Positions 25,901-35,151 of a DNA stretch of 64,000 bases are shown in pieces. The stretch is from Flavipsychrobacter sp. Lineage in GTDB: Bacteria; Bacteroidota; Bacteroidia; Chitinophagales; Chitinophagaceae. Location: contig JAJNBJ010000002.1 of assembly GCA_021155965.1 (NCBI GenBank), positions 324,289 through 388,288 on the forward strand. The letters run 5' to 3'. A program made the translations under genes and the position numbers. Under the pieces are notes generated by a model that was not told the origin of the DNA, searched no databases, and saw nothing but the letters and a program-made list of their open reading frames with translations. Numbering within the stretch: the stretch's first letter is position 1; every line of letters starts with the position of its first letter.

Positions 25901-26914
25901 ATGAGTACAGTAAAAGTCGCCATCAATGGCTTTGGCCGCATCGGCCGTCTCGCTTTCCGCCAGATATATAATATGGAGGGCATAGAAGTAGTAGCGATCA
26001 ATGACCTTACCAAGCCAAACGTATTGGCGCACCTGCTGAAGTATGACACTGCACAGGGCCGTTTTAGCCAGGATGTAAAACATACAGACAACTCAATCGT
26101 TGTAAATGGTAAATCAATTACCATATATGCACAAAAAGACCCGGCTCAAATTCCATGGGGCACTCACAATGTAGATGTTGTACTGGAGTGTACCGGTTTC
26201 TTCACAGATAAAGAAAAAGCAGAAGCTCATATTAAAGCAGGCGCAAAGCGCGTAGTAATCTCCGCACCGGCAACCGGCGAAATGAAAACAGTAGTTTTCA
26301 ACGTAAACCACAGCATATTGGACGGCAGCGAAACCGTTATCAGTTGTGCATCGTGCACTACCAACTGCCTGGCACCTATGGCGAAAGTTCTTGACGACAG
26401 CTTTGGCATTGTTACCGGCCTGATGCTTACCGTACACGCATACACCAACGACCAGAATACACTTGACGCACCACACCCGAAAGGCGATCTTCGCCGCTCA
26501 CGCGCAGCTGCTGAGAACATTGTTCCCAACTCTACAGGAGCAGCAAAGGCTATTGGCCTGGTATTGCCCAGCCTGAAAGGCAAATTGGATGGTTCTGCAC
26601 AACGTGTACCTACAGTTACCGGTTCACTTACCGAATTAACTGTTATCCTAAATAAGAAAACAACAATTGAAGAGATCAATGCAGCGATGAAAGCCGCCTC
26701 TAACGAAAGCTATGGCTATACTGAAGATGAAATAGTGAGCAGCGATGTAATCGGCACTTCTTACGGTTCGTTGTTCGATGCTACACAAACAAGGGTAATG
26801 ACACAGGGTGACACACAAATGGTAAAAACCGTTAGCTGGTATGATAACGAAATGAGCTATGTTAGCCAACTCGTGCGTACTGTGAAGTATTTCGCAGGGC
26901 TTATCAGTAAATAA
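25901..26914 (+). CDS. gapA: Glyceraldehyde-3-phosphate dehydrogenase
   Basis: This 337-residue glycolytic enzyme oxidises glyceraldehyde 3-phosphate to 1,3-bisphosphoglycerate with NAD. The N-terminal NAD motif is NGFGRIGR (residues 9-16). The catalytic cysteine is C152 in [12 protein letters not shown], with [14 protein letters not shown] containing the catalytic His. [21 protein letters not shown] and [15 protein letters not shown] are also intact. It is preceded by a strong promoter and followed by a hairpin terminator, so it may be made as its own transcript even though pgk follows after 81 bp. Confidence 0.97.
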   Translation: MSTVKVAINGFGRIGRLAFRQIYNMEGIEVVAINDLTKPNVLAHLLKYDTAQGRFSQDVKHTDNSIVVNGKSITIYAQKDPAQIPWGTHNVDVVLECTGFFTDKEKAEAHIKAGAKRVVISAPATGEMKTVVFNVNHSILDGSETVISCASCTTNCLAPMAKVLDDSFGIVTGLMLTVHAYTNDQNTLDAPHPKGDLRRSRAAAENIVPNSTGAAKAIGLVLPSLKGKLDGSAQRVPTVTGSLTELTVILNKKTTIEEINAAMKAASNESYGYTEDEIVSSDVIGTSYGSLFDATQTRVMTQGDTQMVKTVSWYDNEMSYVSQLVRTVKYFAGLISK

Positions 26915-26937
26915 TAATTAAATACGTACTATTTGAT

Positions 26938-26970
26938 AAAGCCCGCATTAATACGATGCGGGCTTTTATT
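26938..26970 (+). terminator. Rho-independent terminator between gapA and pgk
   Basis: GCCCGCAT (26941-26948), loop TAATACG and ATGCGGGC (26956-26963) are preceded by AAA and followed by TTTTATTATTTTT. The 8-bp GC-rich stem lies 26 nt after the gapA stop. Confidence 0.85.
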
Positions 26971-26995
26971 ATTTTTACATCCCGAACTTTAGCTT

Positions 26996-28216
26996 ATGTC
27001 CACATTTTCCAACCATAATTTTGCAAACGAAAGAGCGCTGATACGCGTAGATTTTAACGTGCCCATTAAAAACGGCACTATCACTGATGATACCCGCATA
27101 CGTGCTGCATTACCAACTATAAAAAAAGTGCTTGCTGATGGCGGCAGTGTAGTATTGATGAGCCACTGGGGCCGGCCGTTAAAGGATATTGAAAAGAAAC
27201 CACACCTTACGCTGGCTGATTTTTCATTAAAGCCGATCGTTGCCCATCTTTCAAACGTATTGGGTACTGAAGTACAATTTGCGGACGACTGCAATAGCGA
27301 TGATGCCGCACAAAAGGCGGCCGCACTCAAACCCGGGCAGGTATTGCTGCTGGAGAACCTGCGCTACTACAAGCAGGAGGAAAAAGGAGATAAAGACTTT
27401 GCGGAAAAACTGTCGAAACTTGGTGATGTATATGTAAACGATGCATTCGGCACAGCACACAGGGCACATGCTTCTACTGCTGTGATTGCGCAATTCTTCC
27501 CTTCTGACAAAAGAATGTTCGGCCTGCTGATGGAAGGAGAAGTGAATGCTGCTGAAAATGTGCTGAATAACAACCAGCAACCATTTACAGCTATTATCGG
27601 CGGCGCAAAAGTATCGGACAAGATACTGATCATAGAAAACCTGCTGGAAAAAGCAACTGATATCATTATTGGTGGCGGTATGGCTTATACTTTCTTTAAA
27701 GCAGAGGGCGGACAAATAGGTAATTCACTTTGCGAGGAAGACCGCCTGGATATGGCATTGCAACTGTTGGAAAAGGCAAAAGCAAAAGGTGTTTGCATCC
27801 ACTTGCCTGCAGATAGCATTATTGCAGATAAATTTGCCGCAGATGCGAATACTTCATCTGCATTGAGTGTAGAAGTACCTAATGGCTGGATGGCGCTGGA
27901 TATAGGCACAATGGCTATAGACCAGTTCAGGAAGGTTATCAGCGACTCAAAAACTATTCTCTGGAATGGCCCTATGGGTGTTTTTGAAATGGATAAATTC
28001 CAGCATGGCACTAAGGCTATAGCAGAGGCTGTTGTAGCTGCAACAAAAAAGGGAGCCTACTCACTTGTGGGCGGCGGCGACAGTGTTGCTGCTGTAAATA
28101 AATTCGGCTTTGCTGATAAAGTGAGCTATGTATCAACCGGAGGAGGTGCAATGCTTGAATATTTTGAAGGGAAAGAGTTGCCAGGTATTGCAGCGATAAA
28201 AACCCCAAACCCCTAA
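26996..28216 (+). CDS. pgk: Phosphoglycerate kinase
   Basis: This 406-residue enzyme forms ATP and 3-phosphoglycerate from 1,3-bisphosphoglycerate. [19 protein letters not shown] (substrate loop), [59 protein letters not shown] and the hinge GGGDSVAAV are all present. It follows gapA as the next step of glycolysis. The last residues (IKTPNP) are encoded by CCCC/GGGG repeat DNA that continues past the stop, so the natural C-terminus appears to have been extended or replaced by repeat sequence. Confidence 0.97.
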   Translation: MSTFSNHNFANERALIRVDFNVPIKNGTITDDTRIRAALPTIKKVLADGGSVVLMSHWGRPLKDIEKKPHLTLADFSLKPIVAHLSNVLGTEVQFADDCNSDDAAQKAAALKPGQVLLLENLRYYKQEEKGDKDFAEKLSKLGDVYVNDAFGTAHRAHASTAVIAQFFPSDKRMFGLLMEGEVNAAENVLNNNQQPFTAIIGGAKVSDKILIIENLLEKATDIIIGGGMAYTFFKAEGGQIGNSLCEEDRLDMALQLLEKAKAKGVCIHLPADSIIADKFAADANTSSALSVEVPNGWMALDIGTMAIDQFRKVISDSKTILWNGPMGVFEMDKFQHGTKAIAEAVVAATKKGAYSLVGGGDSVAAVNKFGFADKVSYVSTGGGAMLEYFEGKELPGIAAIKTPNP

Positions 28217-28222
28217 AGGGGC
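28210..28222. repeat. CCCCT-AA-AGGGG palindromic repeat at the end of pgk
   Basis: CCCCTAAAGGGGC overlaps the pgk stop codon. Its mirror, GCCCCGTTTAGGGGC, recurs 30 bp later in the large palindrome. AACCCCTAAAGGGGCTT-type repeats are widespread at gene ends in Bacteroidota (general knowledge). Confidence 0.6.
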
Positions 28223-28235
28223 TTCTCCTCATTTT

Positions 28236-28284
28236 GGAATATTATTACGAAAGCCCCGTTTAGGGGCTTTCGTAATAATATTCC
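28236..28284. terminator. 22-bp perfect palindrome, bidirectional terminator
   Basis: The arm at 28236-28257 (starting GGAATATTATTACG, ending AAGCCCC) is the exact complement of the arm at 28263-28284, with a 5-nt loop GTTTA. It lies between the convergent stops of pgk (28216) and the second giant gene (28295). The stem has a GC-rich tip and an AT-rich base, so each strand presents a hairpin followed by an AT-rich tail. Confidence 0.85.
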
Positions 28285-28294
28285 TATCTGTTTT

Positions 28295-31200
28295 TTACCT
28301 GATCAGCGCTACCGTACCTTTAAGCTGCTTCAGCTCTCCATTGGGCTGACTTAGGATAATGAGATAGTTATATACGCCTATATCCTGCGGCACACCATTG
28401 AAGGTTCCATCCCATCCCTCATTAATGTTATAGGTGTTGAGGTATATTAACTGTCCCCAGCGATTGAATACGCGGAAATCAACAAGTTGGTGATACTTTG
28501 TATTTTCTACTCTGAAGACGTCGTTCTTTCCGTCGCCATTAGGCGTAAAGGCATTGGGCACATCAGTCAGGATGTTATCATCAACGTGAATGATTATGCG
28601 TGCTGTGTCCTCACAACCCCATACGTTCATGGCGCGCAGAGTATAGACTGTTGTTTGTTGAGGTGTTGCCAAGGGGCTATCAATATTGTTATTGTTCAGA
28701 GTTCCATCATTAGGGGCCCAATAATAAACTGCAGCACCTTCCGCTTTCAAAATAACACTCGAACCAAGCGGTATTACTTTGTCTTCCGTAATATTGGTCA
28801 GCTTGAGGGGCGGATAAACGATCACGTTCATTGACTTGGTCGTGGGGCAGTTGAGGTGCCTGATAGTCAACGTATACAATCCAGAATCAGCCATTGAAAC
28901 ACCCTGGATCTTTGGATCTTTCTGGTTGGATGTGAACCCATTAGGCCCTACCCACTCGTAAGTGAGGTCGGTGATAGCATTGGTGGCATCCAGCGATAAT
29001 GTTTTACCACTGCATACAGGGCTATTACTAAACATTGCTGGTGGCAAGGGCGGGCTTGGATCAACTAATGTTACTGGCCCTACTGAATTAGATAAACAGG
29101 TAAATGAGCTTACGTTAAAGTCGGCATACAAGCCCTTGGACAATCCAGTAATTATAACTTTCCCTAATCCATCAGCTACGATTGTCGCAGTAACAGGGTT
29201 ACCATTAAAAGTATAGCTCACAGAATAAGATACCCCGGCAAGCAATCCAGAGAGTGTTACGGTACCATTTATCCCTTCACATGTAGAAGGATGAGTTACG
29301 GTAAAGCCGGATATCTGTGGGATTGGATGTACAATAACGCTTACTGTTGCCGGTGAAGATACACAGCCCAGCTTAGTTGCAGTAACGGCATAAGTACCGA
29401 TATGACTTAATGTGCCCGGATTAAATATGGGGTTCTGTGCAGTAGAGGTAAAGCCTCCCGGGCCGGTCCATGAATAGGTAACGCCCGGAACAGAATTTGT
29501 TGCAGTGAGGTATAGCATGACCCCATCGCATACAGGACTATTTGTACCAACAATGGGAGCAGGTGGCGCCGGTGGCAGCGTTAGTGCTATTGGCCCGGTA
29601 AAGGTGTTCGATGTACAACCTAAAGTAGTGGTTACACTAAAATTCATATAACTGCCAGCAGATAACCCTGTGATGACAATATTACCAGAGGTATTGGCAG
29701 TCAATACTAAAGTGACTGGTGCAACACCGGCAGAATAGTTAACAGTATACGATTGCCCGGATACCAGGCCGTTCAAAGTTATTGTTCCGTCACTATTCAC
29801 ACATGTTGTTGGATTGGTAAATGACGTGCCTGTTATGCGTGGGGTTGGATTAACCGTAACATCTGCAGTAACATAGCAACCAGCAGATGTTATATAAGTG
29901 ATCGTCGTGGCTCCTGCAGTTACACCTGTAACAACTCCTGTTGTGAAGCCAACCGTGGCTATTGCGGTGTTATTACTGCTCCATGTTCCACCGGCTAAGG
30001 TATTGTACAGTGTTGTTGTAGCTCCTTCACAAACAACCATTACACCAGTTATGGTTGCAGGAACAGCATTAACGATAAATGGAATAGTTGAAGCACAACC
30101 TTCGGGTGTAGTGTACCTGATGATAGCTGCACCAGGCAACAGGCCGCTTACCACACCAGTAGCAGCTACTGTCGCAACAGAAGGGACTGTAGAACTCCAA
30201 GTCCCCCCCGGAGTAGCATCACTCAATGTTGCTATTTGCCCCTGGCAGATAGATGTTACACCAGTTATGGACAATGGAAGCGGGTTAACCGTTACGACGA
30301 TCGTTGCGGTACAACCTGCGGGCGACGTATACGTGATATTTGTTGTACCCGCAGTAATGCCGCTCACAATGCCACTGCCAGCCGACGCAGTTGCTACTGC
30401 CACGGCACTGCTGGTCCAGGCACCGCCGGGAAGTGAATTGGTGAGCACGGTAGTGCTGCCCACGCAAACCTTAGGAATGCCGCCAATTGTTGACGGCAGA
30501 GGATTTACTGTTACATTAAAGTTAGCTATACAGCCCAAACTTGTAGAGAACCTTATGGTTGTAACCCCTGCAGTAATACCTGCAACAACACCTGTGCCTA
30601 AACCAACTGTGGCAACAGCGGGCATTGTACTGCTCCATGTGCCGCCACCGGGTGTAGTATTATTTAATGTAGTTGAACTGCTTGCGCAAACCATATGGCT
30701 ACCTGTAGTAGGCGAAAGTGGTTTTACAGTAATATCTGCTGTACTTGCGCAGCCGGCAGATGTAGTATAGGTCATGGTAGCAAGGCCGGCAGTAACACCT
30801 GTGGCTACACCGGTGCCAGCACCAATTGAAGCAATAGATGAACTGCTGCTGCTCCACGTGCCGCCTGCTACAGCATTGCTTAGTGTGATGGTATTGCCCT
30901 GGCATACAGTTGTTGCACCTGTAACAGGTTGCTGGGCATGAACCGTAACATTAACTGATGCTGCACAGCCCGTTGTAGTTGTGTACCTGACTACTGCTGT
31001 GCCCGGGACAATACCTGTTACAAGCCCACTTGCATCAACAGTTGCAACGGAAGGATTAAGGCTTGTCCATGTACCACCGGGTTGCGGATAACTTAGAGCC
31101 GTAGTATTGCCCTGACAAACAACAGGTGTACCTGATATACCTGTTAGCGGATCAACGGTTACGAGTACAGTTGAAAAACAACCTCCGGGCAAAGTATAAG

Positions 31201-34200
31201 TTATGGTTACTGTGCCGGGTAAAATGCCTGTAACTAGCCCAGAAGGGTTTACCACTGCTATAGTTGGATTACTGCTGCTCCATGTGCCGCCACTCACAGC
31301 ATTGCTGAGTGTAGTTGTTGTACACACAAGTGTTCCGCCACTGATCGGGGAAGGCGAAGAATTAACCGTTACAATGCCTGCAGATACACAACCAGCGCCT
31401 GTAGTGTATTCAATGCTTGCCGTACCGCCCATCATACCGGTAACCACACCTGTTGATGCAACCACTATAGCCACTGATGGGCTAAGGCTGCTCCAACTGC
31501 CGCCGGGGACCGTATTGTTTAATACCAATGTAGTGCCTACACAAATAGTGCTCATACCTGTAACCGGCGCAACCGGATCAACTGTAAATAAAATTGTAGC
31601 GTTACAGCCTCCGGATGTTGCATAATTGATGGTTATAGCACCACCTGCGAGGCCAGTAACTATGCCTGACGAAGCGCCTATTGTTGCAACTGAAGGATTA
31701 CTGCTGCTCCATGTACCACCCGGGGCTGCATTGCTCAATGTTGTTGTGCTACCCTGGCAAACACTGGTTGCTCCTGATATTGGAGTTGGTATGGTCACGG
31801 TTAAAGTACCCGAATTAACACACCCGGCCGGGGTTGTATATGCGATAGTTGAAGTACCTGTTGATACAGCGGTTACCAATCCGCTAGAGACACCAATAGT
31901 GGCTACTCCGGTAGAAGCCGAGTTCCATGAGCCACCACTAACAGCGCTGTTCAGTGTAGTTGTACCTCCAACACACAACAGGAATACTCCAGTTATTGCA
32001 GGATTTGCATTTACGGTAATTGTTGTTGTAACAGAACAGCCTGATGGGTTTGTGTACGAGATAACAACCGTGCCTCCGGACATCCCCATAAGTATACCAG
32101 ACGATGCGCTTATGGTAGCGACAGCAGTATTTGTGCTTATCCAAGTGCCACCTATAGTACTGTTGCTGAGCGTTACTGTGCTTCCTTCGCATACACTGCC
32201 GGGGCCTGTGATAGGCGTGGGCAGCCCTACACTGACCAGAGTATTGGCAGTACAGCCGGCAGATGAAGTATATGTTACACTTGTGTTACCCACAGCCATA
32301 CCTGTAACAATTCCCGATGTACCTCCAATTGTTGCTATCGAAGGATTACTGCTGATCCAAGTACCGGGGCCGGCAGCGTCACTCAATGTTGTTGTACCGC
32401 CTACACATACCGAAGGGACGCCCGATATAGGCGAGATCGGATTTACTGTCACGTTAGTGGTAGTAAAGCATCCCGCAGGTATGGTATACGTTATAGTTGC
32501 AGTGCCGCCCCCAATTCCCGTAACTATTCCTGTCGAAGAACCAATGGTTGCAACAGACGGGTTTGCACTTGACCATGTGCCTCCGCTTGCTGCATCATAT
32601 AACGTTGTTGTGGTGCCCTGGCATACGTTAGTAGTGCCGGTTATCGGGCTTAACAAGTTAACCACTAACGAAGTGGTTGCCTTACAACCCGCCGGAGTTG
32701 TATAGGTGATCATTGCCATTCCGGCTGATACACCTGAAGCAAATCCAGTTGTAGCACCTATAGTAGCAACAGCAGTATTACCACTGATCCAGGTACCGCC
32801 GGCGACAGTGTTCGCCAGCGTAGTTGTTCCACCCACACAAATATTGGTTGTGCCGGTTACAGGCGCAAGCGGATTTACCGTTAATATAGCCGCCGTATAA
32901 CAACCGGCTCCCGATGTTGTATAAGAAACAGTTGTTGTACCCGCTGCCAGCCCTGTAGCTATACCCGATGAAGAACCAACCGTACCTACAGATGTATTCG
33001 AACTGCTCCAGACACCACCGGAAGTAGCATTGCTCAAGGACGACGTACTGCCCATACACACAGACATATTTCCAATAATGGGCGCTACAGGAACAAGAAT
33101 GTTTACCATTGTTACAGAAGTGCAGCCTGCGGTAGAGGTATAAGTAATATTGGCTGTCCCTAATGCATTGCCTGTTACAATACCGCTGGATGCACCTACA
33201 CTGGCAACAGTTGGGTTGCTGCTGCTCCATGTGCCGCCGGCAGGTATGCACAACAATGAAGAAGAACCTCCCGCACAAATAGTTGTGGTGCCATTTATAG
33301 GAGAAACAGGATTAACGTTAATTGTCTTTGTTGTTGTCGATGAGTTGCCACAGGCATCGGTAGCCGTTACTGTATAAGTGGTGGTTGTTAACGGAGAAAC
33401 CGAAAGCGTAGAACTTGAACTTGCGACAGGCGACCAGCTATAAGTGTATGGTGGCACCCCATATGATGATGTAGCCGTTAAAGTAGTTGATTGCCCCTGG
33501 CATACACTTGACGGCATTGCCGTAATTGTGTTTGCTTCAACAGTATGCCCGAATACTGTAATTGTCAAAGGTGTACCTGCCGAGATGTATGAGGGGCTAC
33601 AGCTACCTGCGGATGAATAGTTCTGATAAAAATCCATAGACAGGCCCATGTTGTAAGAAGTACAACTCGGGCCCGGGAGACAGGGAGCTATTTGTCCTGC
33701 AAATATGGTTGCACCTATAGCATCACAAGTGCCGGGCAGGCCGCTGCTGCAATTCCAGTAAAGGGAGGCCGGTGCAGGGCTCCTGCATGTGCTGAGCCTG
33801 AAGTCATATGCACCATTATTGGTCAATGCACCACCGCTGGCAATGTACTGGAAGGTGAATTGTATATCTGTTACGGTAACCTTGGCAGGTACTGTAGCTG
33901 CATTAGTGTATACACAACCGGTAGACCATGACGGGCTGTAAGTTGAACCACTAACTGCTGATGTAGTTGCAAAAGATACAAGTGGGTCTATGATAACCGG
34001 ATAGGCTGATGCCGCCCTGTTCAGGAAATTGCCTGGCACCACAATATCTACATTGTTACCGTTCACTTTGTATGCAAGCATTTGCAACGTACTCCTGCCT
34101 GCGGTTTTTTCAAAAGCAACGGCGGTTGATATAGTATACAATCGCTCGCCTGCTTTCCTGATCTCCATATCGCCGGTGTGCAATTGTTTGCTTTCACCGG

Positions 34201-34963
34201 GAATGAATATAGACAGCCCATCTGAGAAATGCATATGGTCCCTTACGTGCAGGCTGCCGCCTGCATACGCAGGCATTGAGTGATTGATGATAAAGTTTGT
34301 TTTTATAGCACCGCGCACTACATGCATCTCAATATCTATACCGTCCCATGCATTGGTGATGTACACACCATCGTTACCAGCGGTGTAGTGGCTGTAATCT
34401 GCCATGCCTAATACCTGTTCAGCTCCGCCAGGCTTTGAGAATACTAATTCCAGGTTGCGGTTGAATTGAATGGACTGTCCGGCTTTACCTAACGAAGCAA
34501 ACTTGTCGACAGTATTTACCTCAACAGGAGCTTCTTGTTCGGCAGCAGCAAATATTCCCTTTTGCGTACCAGGTTGCAATCTTGATTTGATAGTCAGCCA
34601 TACACCATTAGGACCTTTGTAGTGCATTGGGCCAGATGAGGTTTGCTGCATTATATCAGCACCATTTGTACCGGCTTTGATAAATGTTTTTGAGATCTCA
34701 GTGCGTTTGCTTATCAGTTCATAACAATTTCTGCAGGGAGCTTCAGCAAACAGCATACCTATTTCAGGGTGCTGTTCATAACCAATATTATTGGTTGTTG
34801 CTTCTTCTGATACTTGCTTAACAGGGGTAGTGAAGGTTGTATAATTCGGGGTTGTACTTAAAGCACTATTCACATTAGCCGATTGCTGAGCATGCAGCTG
34901 AATGCTATTAAGAGAACAGAGAAAAAGTAAAATAAATATTACGCGCGTAAACAAATACTTCAT
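28295..34963 (-). CDS. Giant Ig-like repeat protein with type B (CHU_C) T9SS sorting domain
   Basis: The protein has 2222 residues from ATG 34963; eight more in-frame codons upstream are not signal-like. The signal peptide (MKYLFTRVIFILLFLCSLNSIQLHA-Q) is followed by a unique N-terminal region of about 300 residues (PCRNCYELISKR, GPNGVWLTI, NAWDGIDIEMHVVRGAIKTNFII) that resembles the opening domain of other gliding-associated surface proteins. A PKD-like domain precedes about 16 Big2-type modules of 72 residues at roughly 29850-33318. Next come two pairs of an Ig-like domain (LSGLLAGVSYSVSY type) and a PKD-like domain (SPVCDGVMLYLTATN...YSWTGPGGF). The C-terminus (VPNAFTPNGDGKNDVFRV...VFNRWGQLIY...WDGTFNGV...GVYNYLI) is a classical CHU_C type B sorting domain. 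T9SS export to the surface is expected; an adhesive or structural role is inference. A TAGATTTG box lies 87 nt upstream. Confidence 0.93.
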   Translation of the reverse strand: MKYLFTRVIFILLFLCSLNSIQLHAQQSANVNSALSTTPNYTTFTTPVKQVSEEATTNNIGYEQHPEIGMLFAEAPCRNCYELISKRTEISKTFIKAGTNGADIMQQTSSGPMHYKGPNGVWLTIKSRLQPGTQKGIFAAAEQEAPVEVNTVDKFASLGKAGQSIQFNRNLELVFSKPGGAEQVLGMADYSHYTAGNDGVYITNAWDGIDIEMHVVRGAIKTNFIINHSMPAYAGGSLHVRDHMHFSDGLSIFIPGESKQLHTGDMEIRKAGERLYTISTAVAFEKTAGRSTLQMLAYKVNGNNVDIVVPGNFLNRAASAYPVIIDPLVSFATTSAVSGSTYSPSWSTGCVYTNAATVPAKVTVTDIQFTFQYIASGGALTNNGAYDFRLSTCRSPAPASLYWNCSSGLPGTCDAIGATIFAGQIAPCLPGPSCTSYNMGLSMDFYQNYSSAGSCSPSYISAGTPLTITVFGHTVEANTITAMPSSVCQGQSTTLTATSSYGVPPYTYSWSPVASSSSTLSVSPLTTTTYTVTATDACGNSSTTTKTINVNPVSPINGTTTICAGGSSSLLCIPAGGTWSSSNPTVASVGASSGIVTGNALGTANITYTSTAGCTSVTMVNILVPVAPIIGNMSVCMGSTSSLSNATSGGVWSSSNTSVGTVGSSSGIATGLAAGTTTVSYTTSGAGCYTAAILTVNPLAPVTGTTNICVGGTTTLANTVAGGTWISGNTAVATIGATTGFASGVSAGMAMITYTTPAGCKATTSLVVNLLSPITGTTNVCQGTTTTLYDAASGGTWSSANPSVATIGSSTGIVTGIGGGTATITYTIPAGCFTTTNVTVNPISPISGVPSVCVGGTTTLSDAAGPGTWISSNPSIATIGGTSGIVTGMAVGNTSVTYTSSAGCTANTLVSVGLPTPITGPGSVCEGSTVTLSNSTIGGTWISTNTAVATISASSGILMGMSGGTVVISYTNPSGCSVTTTITVNANPAITGVFLLCVGGTTTLNSAVSGGSWNSASTGVATIGVSSGLVTAVSTGTSTIAYTTPAGCVNSGTLTVTIPTPISGATSVCQGSTTTLSNAAPGGTWSSSNPSVATIGASSGIVTGLAGGAITINYATSGGCNATILFTVDPVAPVTGMSTICVGTTLVLNNTVPGGSWSSLSPSVAIVVASTGVVTGMMGGTASIEYTTGAGCVSAGIVTVNSSPSPISGGTLVCTTTTLSNAVSGGTWSSSNPTIAVVNPSGLVTGILPGTVTITYTLPGGCFSTVLVTVDPLTGISGTPVVCQGNTTALSYPQPGGTWTSLNPSVATVDASGLVTGIVPGTAVVRYTTTTGCAASVNVTVHAQQPVTGATTVCQGNTITLSNAVAGGTWSSSSSSIASIGAGTGVATGVTAGLATMTYTTSAGCASTADITVKPLSPTTGSHMVCASSSTTLNNTTPGGGTWSSTMPAVATVGLGTGVVAGITAGVTTIRFSTSLGCIANFNVTVNPLPSTIGGIPKVCVGSTTVLTNSLPGGAWTSSAVAVATASAGSGIVSGITAGTTNITYTSPAGCTATIVVTVNPLPLSITGVTSICQGQIATLSDATPGGTWSSTVPSVATVAATGVVSGLLPGAAIIRYTTPEGCASTIPFIVNAVPATITGVMVVCEGATTTLYNTLAGGTWSSNNTAIATVGFTTGVVTGVTAGATTITYITSAGCYVTADVTVNPTPRITGTSFTNPTTCVNSDGTITLNGLVSGQSYTVNYSAGVAPVTLVLTANTSGNIVITGLSAGSYMNFSVTTTLGCTSNTFTGPIALTLPPAPPAPIVGTNSPVCDGVMLYLTATNSVPGVTYSWTGPGGFTSTAQNPIFNPGTLSHIGTYAVTATKLGCVSSPATVSVIVHPIPQISGFTVTHPSTCEGINGTVTLSGLLAGVSYSVSYTFNGNPVTATIVADGLGKVIITGLSKGLYADFNVSSFTCLSNSVGPVTLVDPSPPLPPAMFSNSPVCSGKTLSLDATNAITDLTYEWVGPNGFTSNQKDPKIQGVSMADSGLYTLTIRHLNCPTTKSMNVIVYPPLKLTNITEDKVIPLGSSVILKAEGAAVYYWAPNDGTLNNNNIDSPLATPQQTTVYTLRAMNVWGCEDTARIIIHVDDNILTDVPNAFTPNGDGKNDVFRVENTKYHQLVDFRVFNRWGQLIYLNTYNINEGWDGTFNGVPQDIGVYNYLIILSQPNGELKQLKGTVALIR

Positions 34964-35049
34964 AATTAAATGCCAATCAATACACACTTAAGACCAGTGT
35001 TTTAACACAATGGTTGGCTAAGCATATATACAGTGATATCCTTAAGCTA

Positions 35050-35057
35050 CAAATCTA
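35050..35057 (-). promoter_or_regulatory. Possible -7 element for the second giant gene (TAGATTTG)
   Basis: CAAATCTA on the plus strand reads TAGATTTG on the minus strand, a TAnnTTTG match 87 nt upstream of the start at 34963. No TTTG partner is seen at 19-21 bp. Confidence 0.3.
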
Positions 35058-35151
35058 ATAAAAATGAAGTATATTTTAATGCACTGTGGAAAATAAATTA
35101 ATTGAAAATCAATCAATTACAATTATATTAAAACCAGACTTTGACTGATGT

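Noticed and set aside
28962-33377. Similar plus-strand frames (up to 359 codons) opposite the second giant gene
   Set aside because: Same cause: periodic, compositionally odd mirror frames of Ig-like modules on the minus strand.
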